From: Nonomuraea jabiensis
Lineage (GTDB): Bacteria; Actinomycetota; Actinomycetes; Streptosporangiales; Streptosporangiaceae
Length of the DNA: 64,000 nucleotides
NCBI RefSeq assembly: GCF_014204795.1
Contig: NZ_JACHMB010000001.1
Location: 3,038,001 to 3,102,000, forward strand
Direction of reading: 5' to 3'
Positions 1-8,207 of the stretch are shown piece after piece; the stretch's first letter is position 1, and every line of letters starts with the position of its first letter. The notes beneath the pieces are model-generated. The model worked only from the letters and a program-made list of their open reading frames with translations, was not told where the DNA came from and searched no databases. Both the position numbers and the translations under genes were made by a program.

Positions 1-2
1 CA

Positions 3-95
3 CTCCTTCCGATGGCCGCCGAGGCCGCCGGCCAAGACTTGGGCGACCTCTGCCGTACCCTCCTCCAAAACGCCGCCACCCGCGCCCACACCTGA
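3..95 (+). CDS. C-terminal end of a gene cut by the window edge, possibly D-alanine--D-alanine ligase family
   Basis: An open frame runs in from the left edge and ends at TGA 93-95. The last residues read LLPMAAEAAG followed by DLGDLCRTLLQNAATR. ATP-grasp D-Ala-D-Ala ligases end in a similar way (a TSLLPMAA-like stretch after the metal/nucleotide-binding loop, then a short amphipathic helix), so this is the tentative call. Only 30 residues are visible and none of the catalytic residues fall inside the window, so the assignment rests on tail similarity and composition alone. Confidence 0.4.
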   Translation, partial: LLPMAAEAAGQDLGDLCRTLLQNAATRAHT

Positions 96-479
96 CCCTC
101 ACTCTCCAACACCTCCTCCACAGCGAACCCGTCACCGCGCGCCTGCCCCGGCCCCCAGGCGCGCCCTCCCACCCGTCGACGGCACCCGCATGCAAGCCGC
201 TCTCATCGAGCCACAAGCACGGCCGACTCAGAACTCGCCTCGAGTCCACACACACCCGGCAGCACAGCCCTCCCGGAAGCCGACGTCGAAGACCGACTCG
301 CGAGCAAGCGCGTCCACCGGCAAGCCAACTTGAGACCGAGCCGCCACCACCACGCCCCCGAAGGCAAACAACCAGCACCACCGCCGACTCGGCGACAAGC
401 TCCCCGCCTGCACAGCCAACTTAGACTCACGCCCCCGACAGCACGCCACCCCAGAACGCTCGGTCGACGCCCCAGCCGA

Positions 480-872
480 CCCCCGAACAGGCGTCCGACA
501 GCACGGCGAACGCGGACGCGAGCAACCGCCACCACGACCATCCCCAGAGCAGGCGGCCACCACCACATCCAACAGCACCGCCAACCCCGACGCGGGCACC
601 CCCGGAGCGGACATTCAGGATCACAACTCACACCCACCTGGACGTCCAACACCACGACCAACCCCCACCCGAGCAACCGCCACACGACCACCCCCAGAGC
701 GCACCGTCGGGACACAACCGACACCCAGGCGGACGCCCAACACCACGGCCAACCCGACGCGAGCAACCGCCACCACGCCCACCCCGGAACGGACCGTCAG
801 GACCACAGCCGACACCCAGGTGGACGCCCAACACCACGACTAAGTCAGAGGCGAGCAAGCTGCCCGCCGGAA
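480..872. repeat. Degenerate tandem repeat, period about 91 bp
   Basis: The motif CACCCA followed by GGACG and CCAACACCACG recurs at 631, 722 and 813, exactly 91 bp apart. Between copies the blocks GAGCAACCGCCAC and CCACCCC(C/G)(A/G)GA also keep register. An older copy is recognisable around 480-560 (GACGCGAGCAACCGCCACCACG). A period of 91 is not a multiple of three, which argues against coding constraint. Confidence 0.65.
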
Positions 873-1087
873 GACTAACGACCAGACCGCAGCGGACTCA
901 GAGGCGAACATCCGAGAGCGCGGTCGGTTCGAGGGCCGTCCCATTTCCGGCGGAGGGGCCAAATCCTTGAGATAGCAAGCGGCTCAGATCGGGTTCCTCT
1001 CGACAGAGGCCGCAGCGGCGCGACACTTGCCGACGCGAAGCACCACGCGCCCTCGGGCAGGGAGACCCCGCCGCCCTCATAGCCGCC

Positions 1088-1148
1088 AGCGCTTCCCCGC
1101 CACCTAGCGCTTCCCCGCCGCTCTCCTTGCTACCTAGCGCTTCCCCGC
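1088..1148. repeat. Three copies of AGCGCTTCCCCGCC
   Basis: The 14-mer occurs at 1088-1101, 1105-1118 and 1135-1148. The second and third copies are also preceded by ACCT. Each copy contains the palindrome AGCGCT. It lies about 240-300 bp upstream of the aldolase gene. Function unknown. Confidence 0.6.
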
Positions 1149-1387
1149 CATCCTCACCTCTTCCCCCCCGCTGAGCCACCACGGACGCCACCATCCAGAG
1201 GAAGAGCGCATGCGTGCGAGCCAGCGCCTGCTGCATCCGGATCGCACGCCTCTCATTCCTCACCAGCCCATCCACAGAACAGGCGGAAGACAGCGGCCCT
1301 CACCTCACCGGATCCGCAGCCTACGGGACGAGATCGATCCCCGGACGCCCCAGCACCAGGTTGAGGGCAGATAAGTAGCCTTACCGT

Positions 1388-2434
1388 GTGCTGACCGATT
1401 CGATGTACCCCAAGAGCTTCGCCAGCGACAACCACGCCGGCGTTCACCCGACCATCCTCGAAGCCATCGCCTCAGCCAACCACGGAGACGCTCCCGCCTA
1501 TGGCGACGACAGCTGGACCTCAGCCTTCGAGGACAAGGCCAAGGAAGTGTTCGGCGCGGAGGCCGAGGGCTTCGCGGTACTCAACGGCGCGGGCGCCAAC
1601 ATGGTCGGGCTGGCCCTCATGCTCGGCCGCTACGACGCGATCCTCTGCGCCGACAGCGCCCACATCGCCACGCATGAAGCAGGAGCCTCGGAACGCCTGC
1701 TCGGCGTCAAGCTGATGACGATCCCCACCGAGGACGGCAAGCTCCGCCCGGAAGACATCAAGTCCCGCCTGGGTGGAATCGGCAATCCCCACGAGTCCCA
1801 ACCCACGGTGGTCTCCATCTCCCAAGTCACGGAGCTCGGCACCTGCTACTCCCCCGCCGAGATCGCCGCCGTGGCGGAGGCGGCACACGAGTCGGGTCTA
1901 CGACTCCACATGGACGGCGCCAGGCTCGCGAACGCCGCCGCCTTCCTCGACTGCGACCTGAAGGCCATCACGACGGACGCCGGGGTGGACGTCTTCAGCT
2001 TCGGCGGCACCAAGAACGGCGCACTGGCTGCCGAGGCGGTCGTCGTCCTCGATCCCTCGCTGGCGCCCGCCGTCCCGTTCCTCCGCCGCCAGTCACTGCA
2101 ACTCGCCTCGAAAATGCGCTTCATCTCGGCTCAGCTTTCGGCGCTTCTGACGAACGACCTATGGCGCGAGAACGCTTCTCACGCCAACAAGATGGCGGCC
2201 CGACTGGCGGACGGCCTGGCCGATGTGCCCGGCGTTTCCTTGGCGCACCCGGTCCAGTCGAACGCCGTCTTCGCCGTCCTCCCACCCGCCGTCGCGGAGA
2301 CCCTCGGGGGACGCTACCTGTTCCACTACTGGAACGAGCAAGCCGGCATCGTCCGCTGGATGACTGCCTTCGACACGACGCCGGAGAACGTGGACGACTT
2401 CCTCGACGACATCCGCAAGGCCGCCGCCGCGTAG
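1388..2434 (+). CDS. Threonine aldolase / beta-eliminating lyase family PLP enzyme
   Basis: A 348-residue fold-type I PLP enzyme of the low-specificity L-threonine aldolase family, which cleaves L-threonine or allo-threonine to glycine and acetaldehyde. The N-terminal SDNHAGVHP stretch (about residues 13-21) matches the family's substrate-binding start. HMDGARLANA (about 174-183) carries the Asp that pairs with the PLP pyridine nitrogen. FSFGGTKNG (203-211) supplies the PLP-binding Lys209. The length is normal. The start is uncertain: GTG 1388 has no good ribosome-binding site, and ATG 1403 (MYPKSF) is an alternative. It is the last gene before the parS/ParB region and is convergent with parB. 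Confidence 0.85.
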   Translation: MLTDSMYPKSFASDNHAGVHPTILEAIASANHGDAPAYGDDSWTSAFEDKAKEVFGAEAEGFAVLNGAGANMVGLALMLGRYDAILCADSAHIATHEAGASERLLGVKLMTIPTEDGKLRPEDIKSRLGGIGNPHESQPTVVSISQVTELGTCYSPAEIAAVAEAAHESGLRLHMDGARLANAAAFLDCDLKAITTDAGVDVFSFGGTKNGALAAEAVVVLDPSLAPAVPFLRRQSLQLASKMRFISAQLSALLTNDLWRENASHANKMAARLADGLADVPGVSLAHPVQSNAVFAVLPPAVAETLGGRYLFHYWNEQAGIVRWMTAFDTTPENVDDFLDDIRKAAAA

Positions 2435-2456
2435 CCTCACTCCTTCACCAGCCGCC

Positions 2457-2470
2457 GTTTCACGTGAAAC
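2457..2470. promoter_or_regulatory. parS: parS site 1 (GTTTCACGTGAAAC)
   Basis: Perfect 14-bp match to the actinobacterial parS palindrome bound by ParB. It lies 23 bp after the aldolase stop codon and is the first of a cluster downstream of parB. Confidence 0.92.
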
Positions 2471-2504
2471 ACGCCACCCTTCCGGCAGCGCGACTCAGCT
2501 CCAT

Positions 2505-2518
2505 GTTTCACGTGAAAC
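2505..2518. promoter_or_regulatory. parS: parS site 2 (perfect)
   Basis: Perfect GTTTCACGTGAAAC palindrome, 48 bp from site 1. Confidence 0.92.
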
Positions 2519-2602
2519 GCTCCCAGGAACTCACTCGACCCCAAGAGTCGCCGCCCTTGAGGCGATCTACCACCCCGCACCCTCGACCGCGCCAAGCCCC
2601 TC

Positions 2603-2616
2603 GTTTCACGTGAAAC
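2603..2616. promoter_or_regulatory. parS: parS site 3 (perfect)
   Basis: Perfect GTTTCACGTGAAAC palindrome. A decayed copy, GCTTCACATGAACA, follows at 2647-2660 and may be a weak or lost site. Confidence 0.92.
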
Positions 2617-2685
2617 ATCGACTACCCGAAGCGGGGCTTAGCGTCGGCTTCACATGAACAGCGCCCCGGCGAGCTGACTGCGATC

Positions 2686-2699
2686 GTTTCACGTGAAAC
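2686..2699. promoter_or_regulatory. parS: parS site 4 (perfect)
   Basis: Perfect GTTTCACGTGAAAC palindrome in the intergenic cluster. Confidence 0.92.
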
Positions 2700-2799
2700 A
2701 GCGAATTCAACCCGGGACGCGTCACCCCTTTCCCGCCCCCGCCACAGCGGCAAGCGAGAGCGGACAGCAGCGTCGGGGCTATGGGGGCCGACAGTGCCT

Positions 2800-2813
2800 G
2801 TTTCACGTGAAAC
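2800..2813. promoter_or_regulatory. parS: parS site 5 (perfect)
   Basis: Perfect GTTTCACGTGAAAC palindrome. A second decayed copy, GTCTCAGGTGAACA, lies at 2844-2857. Confidence 0.92.
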
Positions 2814-3033
2814 AGCGACTCCGCCGCATCTGCCGCCGCGACGGTCTCAGGTGAACAGCGAATCCGGACCAAGCGCGCCAGTCGTTCGCCAGCCGTCACC
2901 GCCACAGGCGGCGGGACGGCGACGCGGCAGGACGACAGAGACGGCGAGACGGCGGGACAGCGGGACGGAAGGATGGCGGGACGGCGGGACAGCGAGGCGA
3001 TCAGGGGCGATCAGCTGGCAAGCCAGCAGTGGC

Positions 3034-3047
3034 GGTTCACGTGAAAC
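3034..3047. promoter_or_regulatory. parS: parS site 6 (one mismatch)
   Basis: GGTTCACGTGAAAC differs from the consensus at position 2 only. It lies 6 bp beyond the parB stop codon. The stretch 2926-3000 before it is a purine-rich GGCGGGACGG-type simple repeat. Confidence 0.8.
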
Positions 3048-3052
3048 AAGCG

Positions 3053-4015
3053 TCAGCCTTCGGACTCTCGCATCGCGCGGACAGCTTCCGGCGCCATGGT
3101 GCCGATGATCCGCTCAAGGTCGTCGATCGTGGCGAACTCAACGACAATGCGTCCCTTGCGGCGCCCCAGATCCACCTTCACCTTGGTCTCGAAGTGGTCC
3201 GAGAGGCGGTCGGCGAGGTGGGTCAGACCGGGAGCGGTGGGCTTGGGCGCCTGGCGCTCACGCGCGGGCTTCTTGGCCGCCTTGGCGCTGCCCATCGCGA
3301 CGATCTCCTCAACCGCCCGGACCGAGAGGAGCTCCGCCACGATCCGCTTGGCCAGTTCGATCTGCTCATCGGCGCTGGCGAGGCCGAGGAGGGCACGAGC
3401 GTGACCGGCGCTGATGATCCCGGCGGCCACCTTCTGCTGAACTTCGGGCGGGAGGTTCAAGAGGCGGAGGGTGTTGGTGATGTGGGAACGGGAGCGGCCG
3501 ACCTTCTGCGCCAACTGATCGTGCGTCGCCTGGAAGTCATCGAGGAGTTGCTGATAGGCGGCGGCCTCTTCAAGAGCGTTCAGCTGCTCGCGCTGAAGGT
3601 TCTCGATGAGGGCATCCCGAAGGAGATCGGTGTCCTGGGTGTTGCGGACGATCGCCGGAACCGGGTCCAAGCCCACCTGCTGGCACGCCCGCCAGCGCCG
3701 CTCCCCCATGATCAGCTCGTACTGACCACCACCGACGGATCGGACCACGATCGGCTGCAGGAGCCCGACCTCCCGGATGGACGCCGCCAACTCCTCCAGG
3801 CGTTCCCCATCGAAGATCTCACGCGGCTGGCGCGGGTTGGGGACGATCGCGTCGAGCGCGACCTCCTTGAAGTACGCTCCAGCGATCGGCCTAGGGCCGG
3901 TCTCCCCCGTTGAACCGTTCGACGGGGTCGGCGCCGTTCCCGTTCCGTCACCGATGGGACCGGTCGGGATGAGCGCCCCCAGCCCCTTGCCCAATCCCCG
4001 CCGCTGCTGACTCAC
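3053..4015 (-). CDS. parB: Chromosome partitioning protein ParB
   Basis: A 320-residue ParB, the CTP-dependent DNA clamp that loads at parS and spreads along origin-proximal DNA for segregation. It begins [17 protein letters not shown], the conserved N-terminal box that contacts ParA. The ParB/Srx-like CTPase domain covers about residues 50-125 and contains the GERRWRA nucleotide/arginine motif. A helix-turn-helix follows (about 140-215, with [16 protein letters not shown]), then an Ala/Lys-rich linker and a C-terminal dimerisation domain ending near [14 protein letters not shown]. Length is typical. Six parS sites lie just beyond its stop and a seventh lies inside parA. It is on the same strand as parA but separated from it by 2.2 kb, so it probably has its own promoter. 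Confidence 0.97.
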   Translation of the reverse strand: MSQQRRGLGKGLGALIPTGPIGDGTGTAPTPSNGSTGETGPRPIAGAYFKEVALDAIVPNPRQPREIFDGERLEELAASIREVGLLQPIVVRSVGGGQYELIMGERRWRACQQVGLDPVPAIVRNTQDTDLLRDALIENLQREQLNALEEAAAYQQLLDDFQATHDQLAQKVGRSRSHITNTLRLLNLPPEVQQKVAAGIISAGHARALLGLASADEQIELAKRIVAELLSVRAVEEIVAMGSAKAAKKPARERQAPKPTAPGLTHLADRLSDHFETKVKVDLGRRKGRIVVEFATIDDLERIIGTMAPEAVRAMRESEG

Positions 4016-4300
4016 TGCGTCTCCTCATCCACCCGGCCGATTCCGGTCACTCCAGGAGAGGTTACCGTCGTGCGCGCGACGGGGCGCCCCCTCGCCACAC
4101 ACCACCCGGTTCTATTTACACCGACACGATCACAAACCAACCCAACGACGGACTTGAACCCATCTCACGCTCGAGACGATCGCCCCACCACCCGATCCGG
4201 CGCCACCACCAACGCCCCTCGCCGCACCTGAACGCAGTCCCCCACAGCGCCCACCTAACGCCCTCACCACCTTTCCACCACATCACTGCTCCACACCCGC

Positions 4301-4780
4301 GTGACCGCCTCACCGCTCCGCTCCACCACCTCGCTGCCCCACCGCTCCGCCACCTCGCCGTCCCACCGCTCCGCCACCTCGCCGTCCCACCGCTCCGCTA
4401 CCCGCCCTCCCGCCTCGCTGCCCCACCGCGCCGCCGTCCTTCCACCTCGCTGCCCCACCGCTCCGCCGTCCTTCCACCTCGACGTCCCACCGCTCGGCTA
4501 CCCGCCGTCCCGCCTCGCTGCCCCACCGCGCCGCCGTCCGACCGCCTCGCTGCCTCGCCGTCCCGCTACCTCGCCGTCCTTCCGCTTCGCCGTCCCATTG
4601 CCCGCCATTCCGCCGCTCCGCCGTCCCGCCATTCCCCCGTCCTGCCGTCCTTCCACCTCGCCGCCGGCACCTCGCCGTCCCGCCGTCCCGCCGCGCCGCC
4701 GTCCTTCTGCGCGCTGCCCCGCTGCCCCGCTGCCCCGCTGCCCCGCTGCCTCGCTGCCCTGCCGCTTCGCCCGCTACGCC
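4301..4780. repeat. Degenerate CCGCTCCGCCACCTCGCCGTCC-type repeats
   Basis: A block of about 480 bp is built from short C-rich words (CCGCTCCGCC, ACCTCGC, CGCCGTCC). A 24-bp unit is perfectly repeated at 4341-4364 and 4365-4388, and variants follow to about 4780, ending in repeats of the pentamer GCCCC. On the other strand the words read GGGACGGCGG, the same type of word seen on the plus strand between 2926 and 3000, so related sequence lies on both sides of parB in opposite orientation. Confidence 0.7.
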
Positions 4781-5266
4781 GCGACATCAGAGGGGGCAGT
4801 TCCGCTTTGCGTGAGAGTCCCACAGCATCGCCGCATCGCCATGAGCCCAGGTGTCGAGGTGGCCGTCGAAGGGGGGTTCATGGGTGCCTTCGTCCGCCGG
4901 GTGGCGCGCTTAGACGCTGCGGCTTGGCGCCAGCCGCGCTTGCGGAAGGGCGCCTTCATCCACCGCACGGCACACTGAGACGCCGCAGCTTGACGCCTGC
5001 GGTGTTCGCGGGTGCGCTGGTGGTCGGCAACCCGAGCCTGCTGGGAAGGCGGAGCCGCGGGCGCCCATGCGGCAACACAGGGATGCGGTTGTCGAACGTT
5101 GGTCGGTTGTCCTCACTTTGCCGGCTCGCAACCGCATTCGCTGCGCCGCGCCGGGCCGCCCCCTGTGCCGCATTCGCTGTGCTGCACTCGCTCGTGGTGC
5201 CGCCCTCTGCGCGCACCCCTGTGCTGCCCCGCTGCGCCGCACCCCTGTGCGCATCTCTGTGCCGCA

Positions 5267-5350
5267 TTCGCTGCGCTGCGTTCGCTGCGCTGCGTTCGCT
5301 GCGCTGCGTTCGCTGCACTGCGTTCGCTGCACTGCGTTCGCTGCACTGCG
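5267..5350. repeat. 14-bp tandem array, six copies of TTCGCTGC(G/A)CTGCG
   Basis: Six contiguous 14-bp units start at 5267, 5281, 5295, 5309, 5323 and 5337. The first three carry G and the last three carry A at the ninth position, so the array has two homogeneous halves. Scattered half-units (GCATTCGCTG) surround it from about 5130 to 5380. The 14-bp period is not divisible by three, so any open frame across it is unlikely to be a protein gene. Confidence 0.85.
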
Positions 5351-6045
5351 CCCCGGTGCCGCATTCGCTGTGCTGCATCCCGTGTACCCCCAGCCCCGCC
5401 GTGCCACGGTGCCTGCGCATCGCGGATCATGCCGACGGGTCCGGCCGCAGCGGAGGTCGCTGTGCCACAGTCGCGCGCTGCGGTGATCAGCGTCTCAGGG
5501 GCCTGCTGGCGCTCGGTCTCTTCGCCCTGTCCGTCCGGCTGTCCAGCGCCCTTGCTGGCCCGGACGCCCCCATCGTGGTACTCGGTTCCGTGCCGCCCTG
5601 GGGCTTCTTGCCGAGCGCGCAGGGCAGCTCGCATCCGGCCGCTTTCGTCTCGGCAGGCTCGGCTTTACCTCCCGTCGCATCGCCGTCTGCTGGTGCCGCT
5701 CGGGCGCAGGGGATCGGTGTCCCCTGTCTGGTTGTGCCGCCGGGACGTCGTAATGCCGCCTCGGGTCGGGCCGCTATGGGCGGCAGCTTGCCGTTCGCGC
5801 CGGTTTGTCGGCTCGGCGTGCCTGGGACGCCGCGGCAGGGGTTGTGTCTCTACGGCGGTCTTGCGATCGGTGGGAAGGCATGCTGGCGGGCCCTGCCTGG
5901 CTCGCTGCTGTTCGTGTCGAAAGCAGGAGGAGGTAGGTGGGGCGCCGGTGAGTTGGGCGGCCGGCGGGTGGGTCGGGCCTGAGGTGGGAGCGGTGGCTGG
6001 GGCCAGGGGTCCTCAGCGCTCTAGCGGGGAGCTAAGCGGCGGCAG

Positions 6046-6075
6046 GACCGTGTGGGACCGTGTGGGACCGTGTGG
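6046..6075. repeat. Three copies of GACCGTGTGG
   Basis: Perfect 10-bp direct repeats at 6046, 6056 and 6066, about 110 bp beyond the parA stop codon. Confidence 0.7.
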
Positions 6076-6188
6076 GGCTGAGTGAGGGCGTGGAATGGCC
6101 CCGTGTGTGGGCGTGGCTGGGTGAGGGGTTGGCGGCCGACGGGTGGTTGCGGTGGGGTTTGTGATTTTGGGGTGGGGAGGGGGAACGG

Positions 6189-7256
6189 TTAGGCGACGAT
6201 GGCGCGGTGGGCGATTTCGCGGGCGGCGTCCATGTAGGCCATCGCTCCGCTGGAGCCCGGGTCGTACGTCATTACCGACTGCCCATAGCTGGGCGCCTCC
6301 GACAGGCGGACGCTGCGGGGGATGACCGTGTTGAGCACCGTGTCGCCGAAGTGTGACCGGACCTCATCTGCCACCTGGGAGGCCAGCCGGGTCCGTCCGT
6401 CGTACATCGTCAGGACGATGGTCGAGAGCTTCAGTGTCGGGTTGAGGTGTGCGCGGATCAGGTCGACGTTCCTGAGGAGCTGTCCGAGGCCCTCCAGGGC
6501 GTAGTACTCGCACTGGATCGGGATCATGACCTCGTCGGCCGCCACCAACGCGTTCACCGTCAGCAGGCCCAGCGACGGCGGGCAGTCGATCACGATGTAG
6601 TCCAGGTCGATCGCGTCGTACGCCGCCAGCGCGCGCCGGAGGCGGGCCTCCCGGGCCACCAGCGAGACGAGCTCGATCTCCGCGCCGGCCAGGTCGATGG
6701 TGGCGGGGGCGCAGAAGAGGTTCGGCATGTCGGGGACCTGCTTGACGATGTCCGCCATCGGGAGGTCGTCGACGAGGACCTGGTAGACGTCCGGCACGTC
6801 GCCGCGGTGTTCGGTGGCCAAGGCTGTGGAGGCGTTGCCCTGAGGGTCGAGGTCCACCACGAGGACGCGCTGGCCATGCATGGAGAGGGCAGCGGCGATG
6901 TTCACCGATGTGGTGGTCTTGCCCACTCCCCCCTTCTGGTTGGCCACCGCGATCACCCTGGTCTTGGACGGGCGCGGCCACGTGCCGTCCCCGCCGTCGG
7001 GAGTCTGGGCGGCCGTCGGGGTTGCGGATGTTTCACGTGAAACCACTGAGCTGAGCGCCTCTCGTACCAACGGCGAATCACCAGGATTCAGGGGGGTCTG
7101 GGTCACGATGTCCATCCTTTCAACCAGTGATGTGCCGGTGCCGGCGATTGACTGTCGCGACACGCCCGTTTCGGGCCAGCCAACCCCGCTTGGACTCTCG
7201 GACGGACGGCTGTCCGGCCAGCCAAGACCGCTTGACGCGACTGGCACGACCGTCAC
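6189..7256 (-). CDS. parA: Chromosome partitioning ATPase ParA (Soj family)
   Basis: A deviant-Walker P-loop ATPase that binds DNA nonspecifically in the ATP state and moves ParB-parS complexes. The signature KGGVGKTT lies at about residues 108-115 after a low-complexity N-terminal extension of roughly 100 residues. IVIDCPPSLG (Walker A'/B region) and PRSVRLSEAPSYGQSV near the C-terminus are typical. Three starts are possible. GTG 7256 overlaps the rsmG stop (GTGA). GTG 7247 has AAGGAGG at ideal spacing. ATG 7115 (MDIVTQTP) would shorten the extension. The overlap with rsmG implies translational coupling. A perfect parS lies inside the N-terminal coding region. Confidence 0.96.
   Translation of the reverse strand: MTVVPVASSGLGWPDSRPSESPSGVGWPETGVSRQSIAGTGTSLVERMDIVTQTPLNPGDSPLVREALSSVVSRETSATPTAAQTPDGGDGTWPRPSKTRVIAVANQKGGVGKTTTSVNIAAALSMHGQRVLVVDLDPQGNASTALATEHRGDVPDVYQVLVDDLPMADIVKQVPDMPNLFCAPATIDLAGAEIELVSLVAREARLRRALAAYDAIDLDYIVIDCPPSLGLLTVNALVAADEVMIPIQCEYYALEGLGQLLRNVDLIRAHLNPTLKLSTIVLTMYDGRTRLASQVADEVRSHFGDTVLNTVIPRSVRLSEAPSYGQSVMTYDPGSSGAMAYMDAAREIAHRAIVA
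7030..7043. promoter_or_regulatory. parS: parS site 7, inside the parA reading frame
   Basis: Perfect GTTTCACGTGAAAC palindrome within the low-complexity N-terminal part of parA, where it encodes the residues VVSRET on the minus strand. It is about 4.0 kb from the main cluster. Confidence 0.92.
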
Positions 7257-7924
7257 CTCCTTCGTCGACGCCTGGCTCGCTCCGGCGTGCGACCCGCTAC
7301 CACCCGAACCAATGTTGCAGGCGGCTCGACCTTACCGTGCCCGACGGTCACAAGCTCGGCCGTTCGTGCCCCGATGGCCCGCAATTGGGGCTCCGCCTCG
7401 GCGAGCTCCTCGGCGGCGCGCTCCCCCTTCATGGCGATCAGCTCGCCACCCTCGTGGAGCAGCGGCATGGCCCATTTCAGCAGCCGATCGAGCGGCGCCA
7501 CCGCGCGAGCGCTGGCGACGTCGAACTCCCGCTTGCCCGCCAGCTCCTCCGCCCGGCCGCGCAGCACCTCGACGTTGTCGAGCTTGAGCGCTTCGACGCA
7601 CTCCTCCAGGAAGACGGTACGGCGAAGCAGCGGCTCCAGGAGCGTGACCCTGATGTCCTGCCGCACGATCGCCAGCACGAGCCCCGGCAGCCCGGCGCCG
7701 GAGCCGATGTCCACCAGGTGCACGTCCGGAGGCACGGCCTCGGCCACGACCGCGCAGTTGAGCAGATGGCGATCCCAGATCCTGGGCACCTCACGGGGAC
7801 CCAGCAGCCCGCGGACCACGCCGGGCCCCGCCAGCAGCTGGGCGAACGCGTTCGCGCGCTCCCAAGCCTCCCCGGCGAAGACGTCCCGCGCTATGTCCGG
7901 CGGCGCCGGAAGCTCATCGCTCAC
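7253..7924 (-). CDS. rsmG: 16S rRNA (guanine-527-N7)-methyltransferase RsmG
   Basis: A SAM-dependent methyltransferase that modifies G527 of 16S rRNA (GidB family). The SAM-binding motif VDIGSGAGLPGL lies near residues 70-81, and the family-typical stretches PREVPRIWDRHLLNC and SARAVAPLDRLLKW are intact. I chose GTG 7924 (VSDELPAPP) because an AAAGGG ribosome-binding site precedes it; the open frame extends upstream to 8008 without family similarity. The C-terminus ends in poly-Arg and its TGA overlaps the first possible parA start. It heads the rsmG-parA transcription unit. Confidence 0.95.
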   Translation of the reverse strand: MSDELPAPPDIARDVFAGEAWERANAFAQLLAGPGVVRGLLGPREVPRIWDRHLLNCAVVAEAVPPDVHLVDIGSGAGLPGLVLAIVRQDIRVTLLEPLLRRTVFLEECVEALKLDNVEVLRGRAEELAGKREFDVASARAVAPLDRLLKWAMPLLHEGGELIAMKGERAAEELAEAEPQLRAIGARTAELVTVGHGKVEPPATLVRVVAGRTPERARRRRRR

Positions 7925-8149
7925 TGGTCGGTGGCCCTTTCTGGGGCTGGTGGCCCTTGTTCGGTGGGAAGCCGGGTGGTCTCTCCCCAAGGCTAAAGGT
8001 GAGATCACAGTGGAAGACTAGCGGGCCGGTCTGAAGGCGACCTTTCAGCACGCCGCCGTCGGTCTGACCCGGGCCGGATGGAGAGCGTTAACAAGGGGCA
8101 TGAGCGCATATAGGCGTACGTACAGGGATAAAAGAGCTTAAATGCGAAA

Positions 8150-8186
8150 CGGCCGTCCACCACGCGTGCGTGCGGGCAGACGGCCG
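8150..8186 (-). terminator. Hairpin downstream of jag
   Basis: The inverted repeat CGGCCGTC (8150-8157) / GACGGCCG (8179-8186) lies 21 bp after the jag stop. On the minus strand it is followed by a T-rich stretch (TTTCGCATTTAAGC). It is a reasonable intrinsic terminator for the rpmH-to-jag operon, separating it from rsmG. The long loop makes it imperfect. Confidence 0.55.
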
Positions 8187-8207
8187 GATCGGATGGCGTA
8201 ACACCCC

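Larger units (their letters stand above)
96..1387. other. 1.3-kb gene-poor, repeat-rich spacer
   Basis: No frame here has the codon-position bias of a protein gene. The open frames are Arg/Pro/His/Thr-rich or Gly/Val/Trp-rich, as expected from C-rich low-complexity DNA read on either strand. It contains a degenerate repeat with a 91-bp period (about 300-880) and a short AGCGCTTCCCCGCC repeat (1088-1148), listed separately. No RNA gene was recognised. Sequence between about 1180 and 1387 probably carries the promoter of the downstream PLP-enzyme gene, but no clear -35/-10 pair was seen. Confidence 0.6.
4016..6188. other. 2.2-kb low-complexity region between parA and parB
   Basis: parA and parB normally abut. 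Here they are separated by DNA with strong strand asymmetry and simple repeats. Several long open frames exist on both strands, but they are made of Ala/Arg/Pro/Ser/Cys-rich translations that follow the DNA repeat and overlap each other in many frames, so I do not call genes. The part next to parB (4016-4100) should hold a parB promoter. The central part holds C-rich repeats (4301-4780), a 14-bp tandem array (5267-5350) and a 10-bp repeat (6046-6075). No RNA gene or mobile-element gene was recognised. Confidence 0.65.

Noticed and set aside
330..878. 182-codon plus-strand open frame near the left edge
   Set aside because: The translation is almost entirely Arg, Pro, His and Thr, mirrors the 91-bp DNA repeat, and has no ribosome-binding site or family similarity. 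Minus-strand frames over the same region are equally low-complexity.
2606..2905. 99-codon minus-strand frame over the parS cluster
   Set aside because: It contains FHVKQ/FHVKR repeats that are just translations of parS sites. The region is intergenic.
5267..5350. CRISPR array
   Set aside because: Units are contiguous 14-mers without spacers, and no cas gene is present anywhere in the window.
4807..5982. 391-codon open frame between parB and parA
   Set aside because: It runs through the 14-bp tandem array and consists of Ala/Arg/Cys/Leu repeats dictated by DNA. Overlapping long frames exist in other frames on both strands, typical of unbiased GC-rich DNA.
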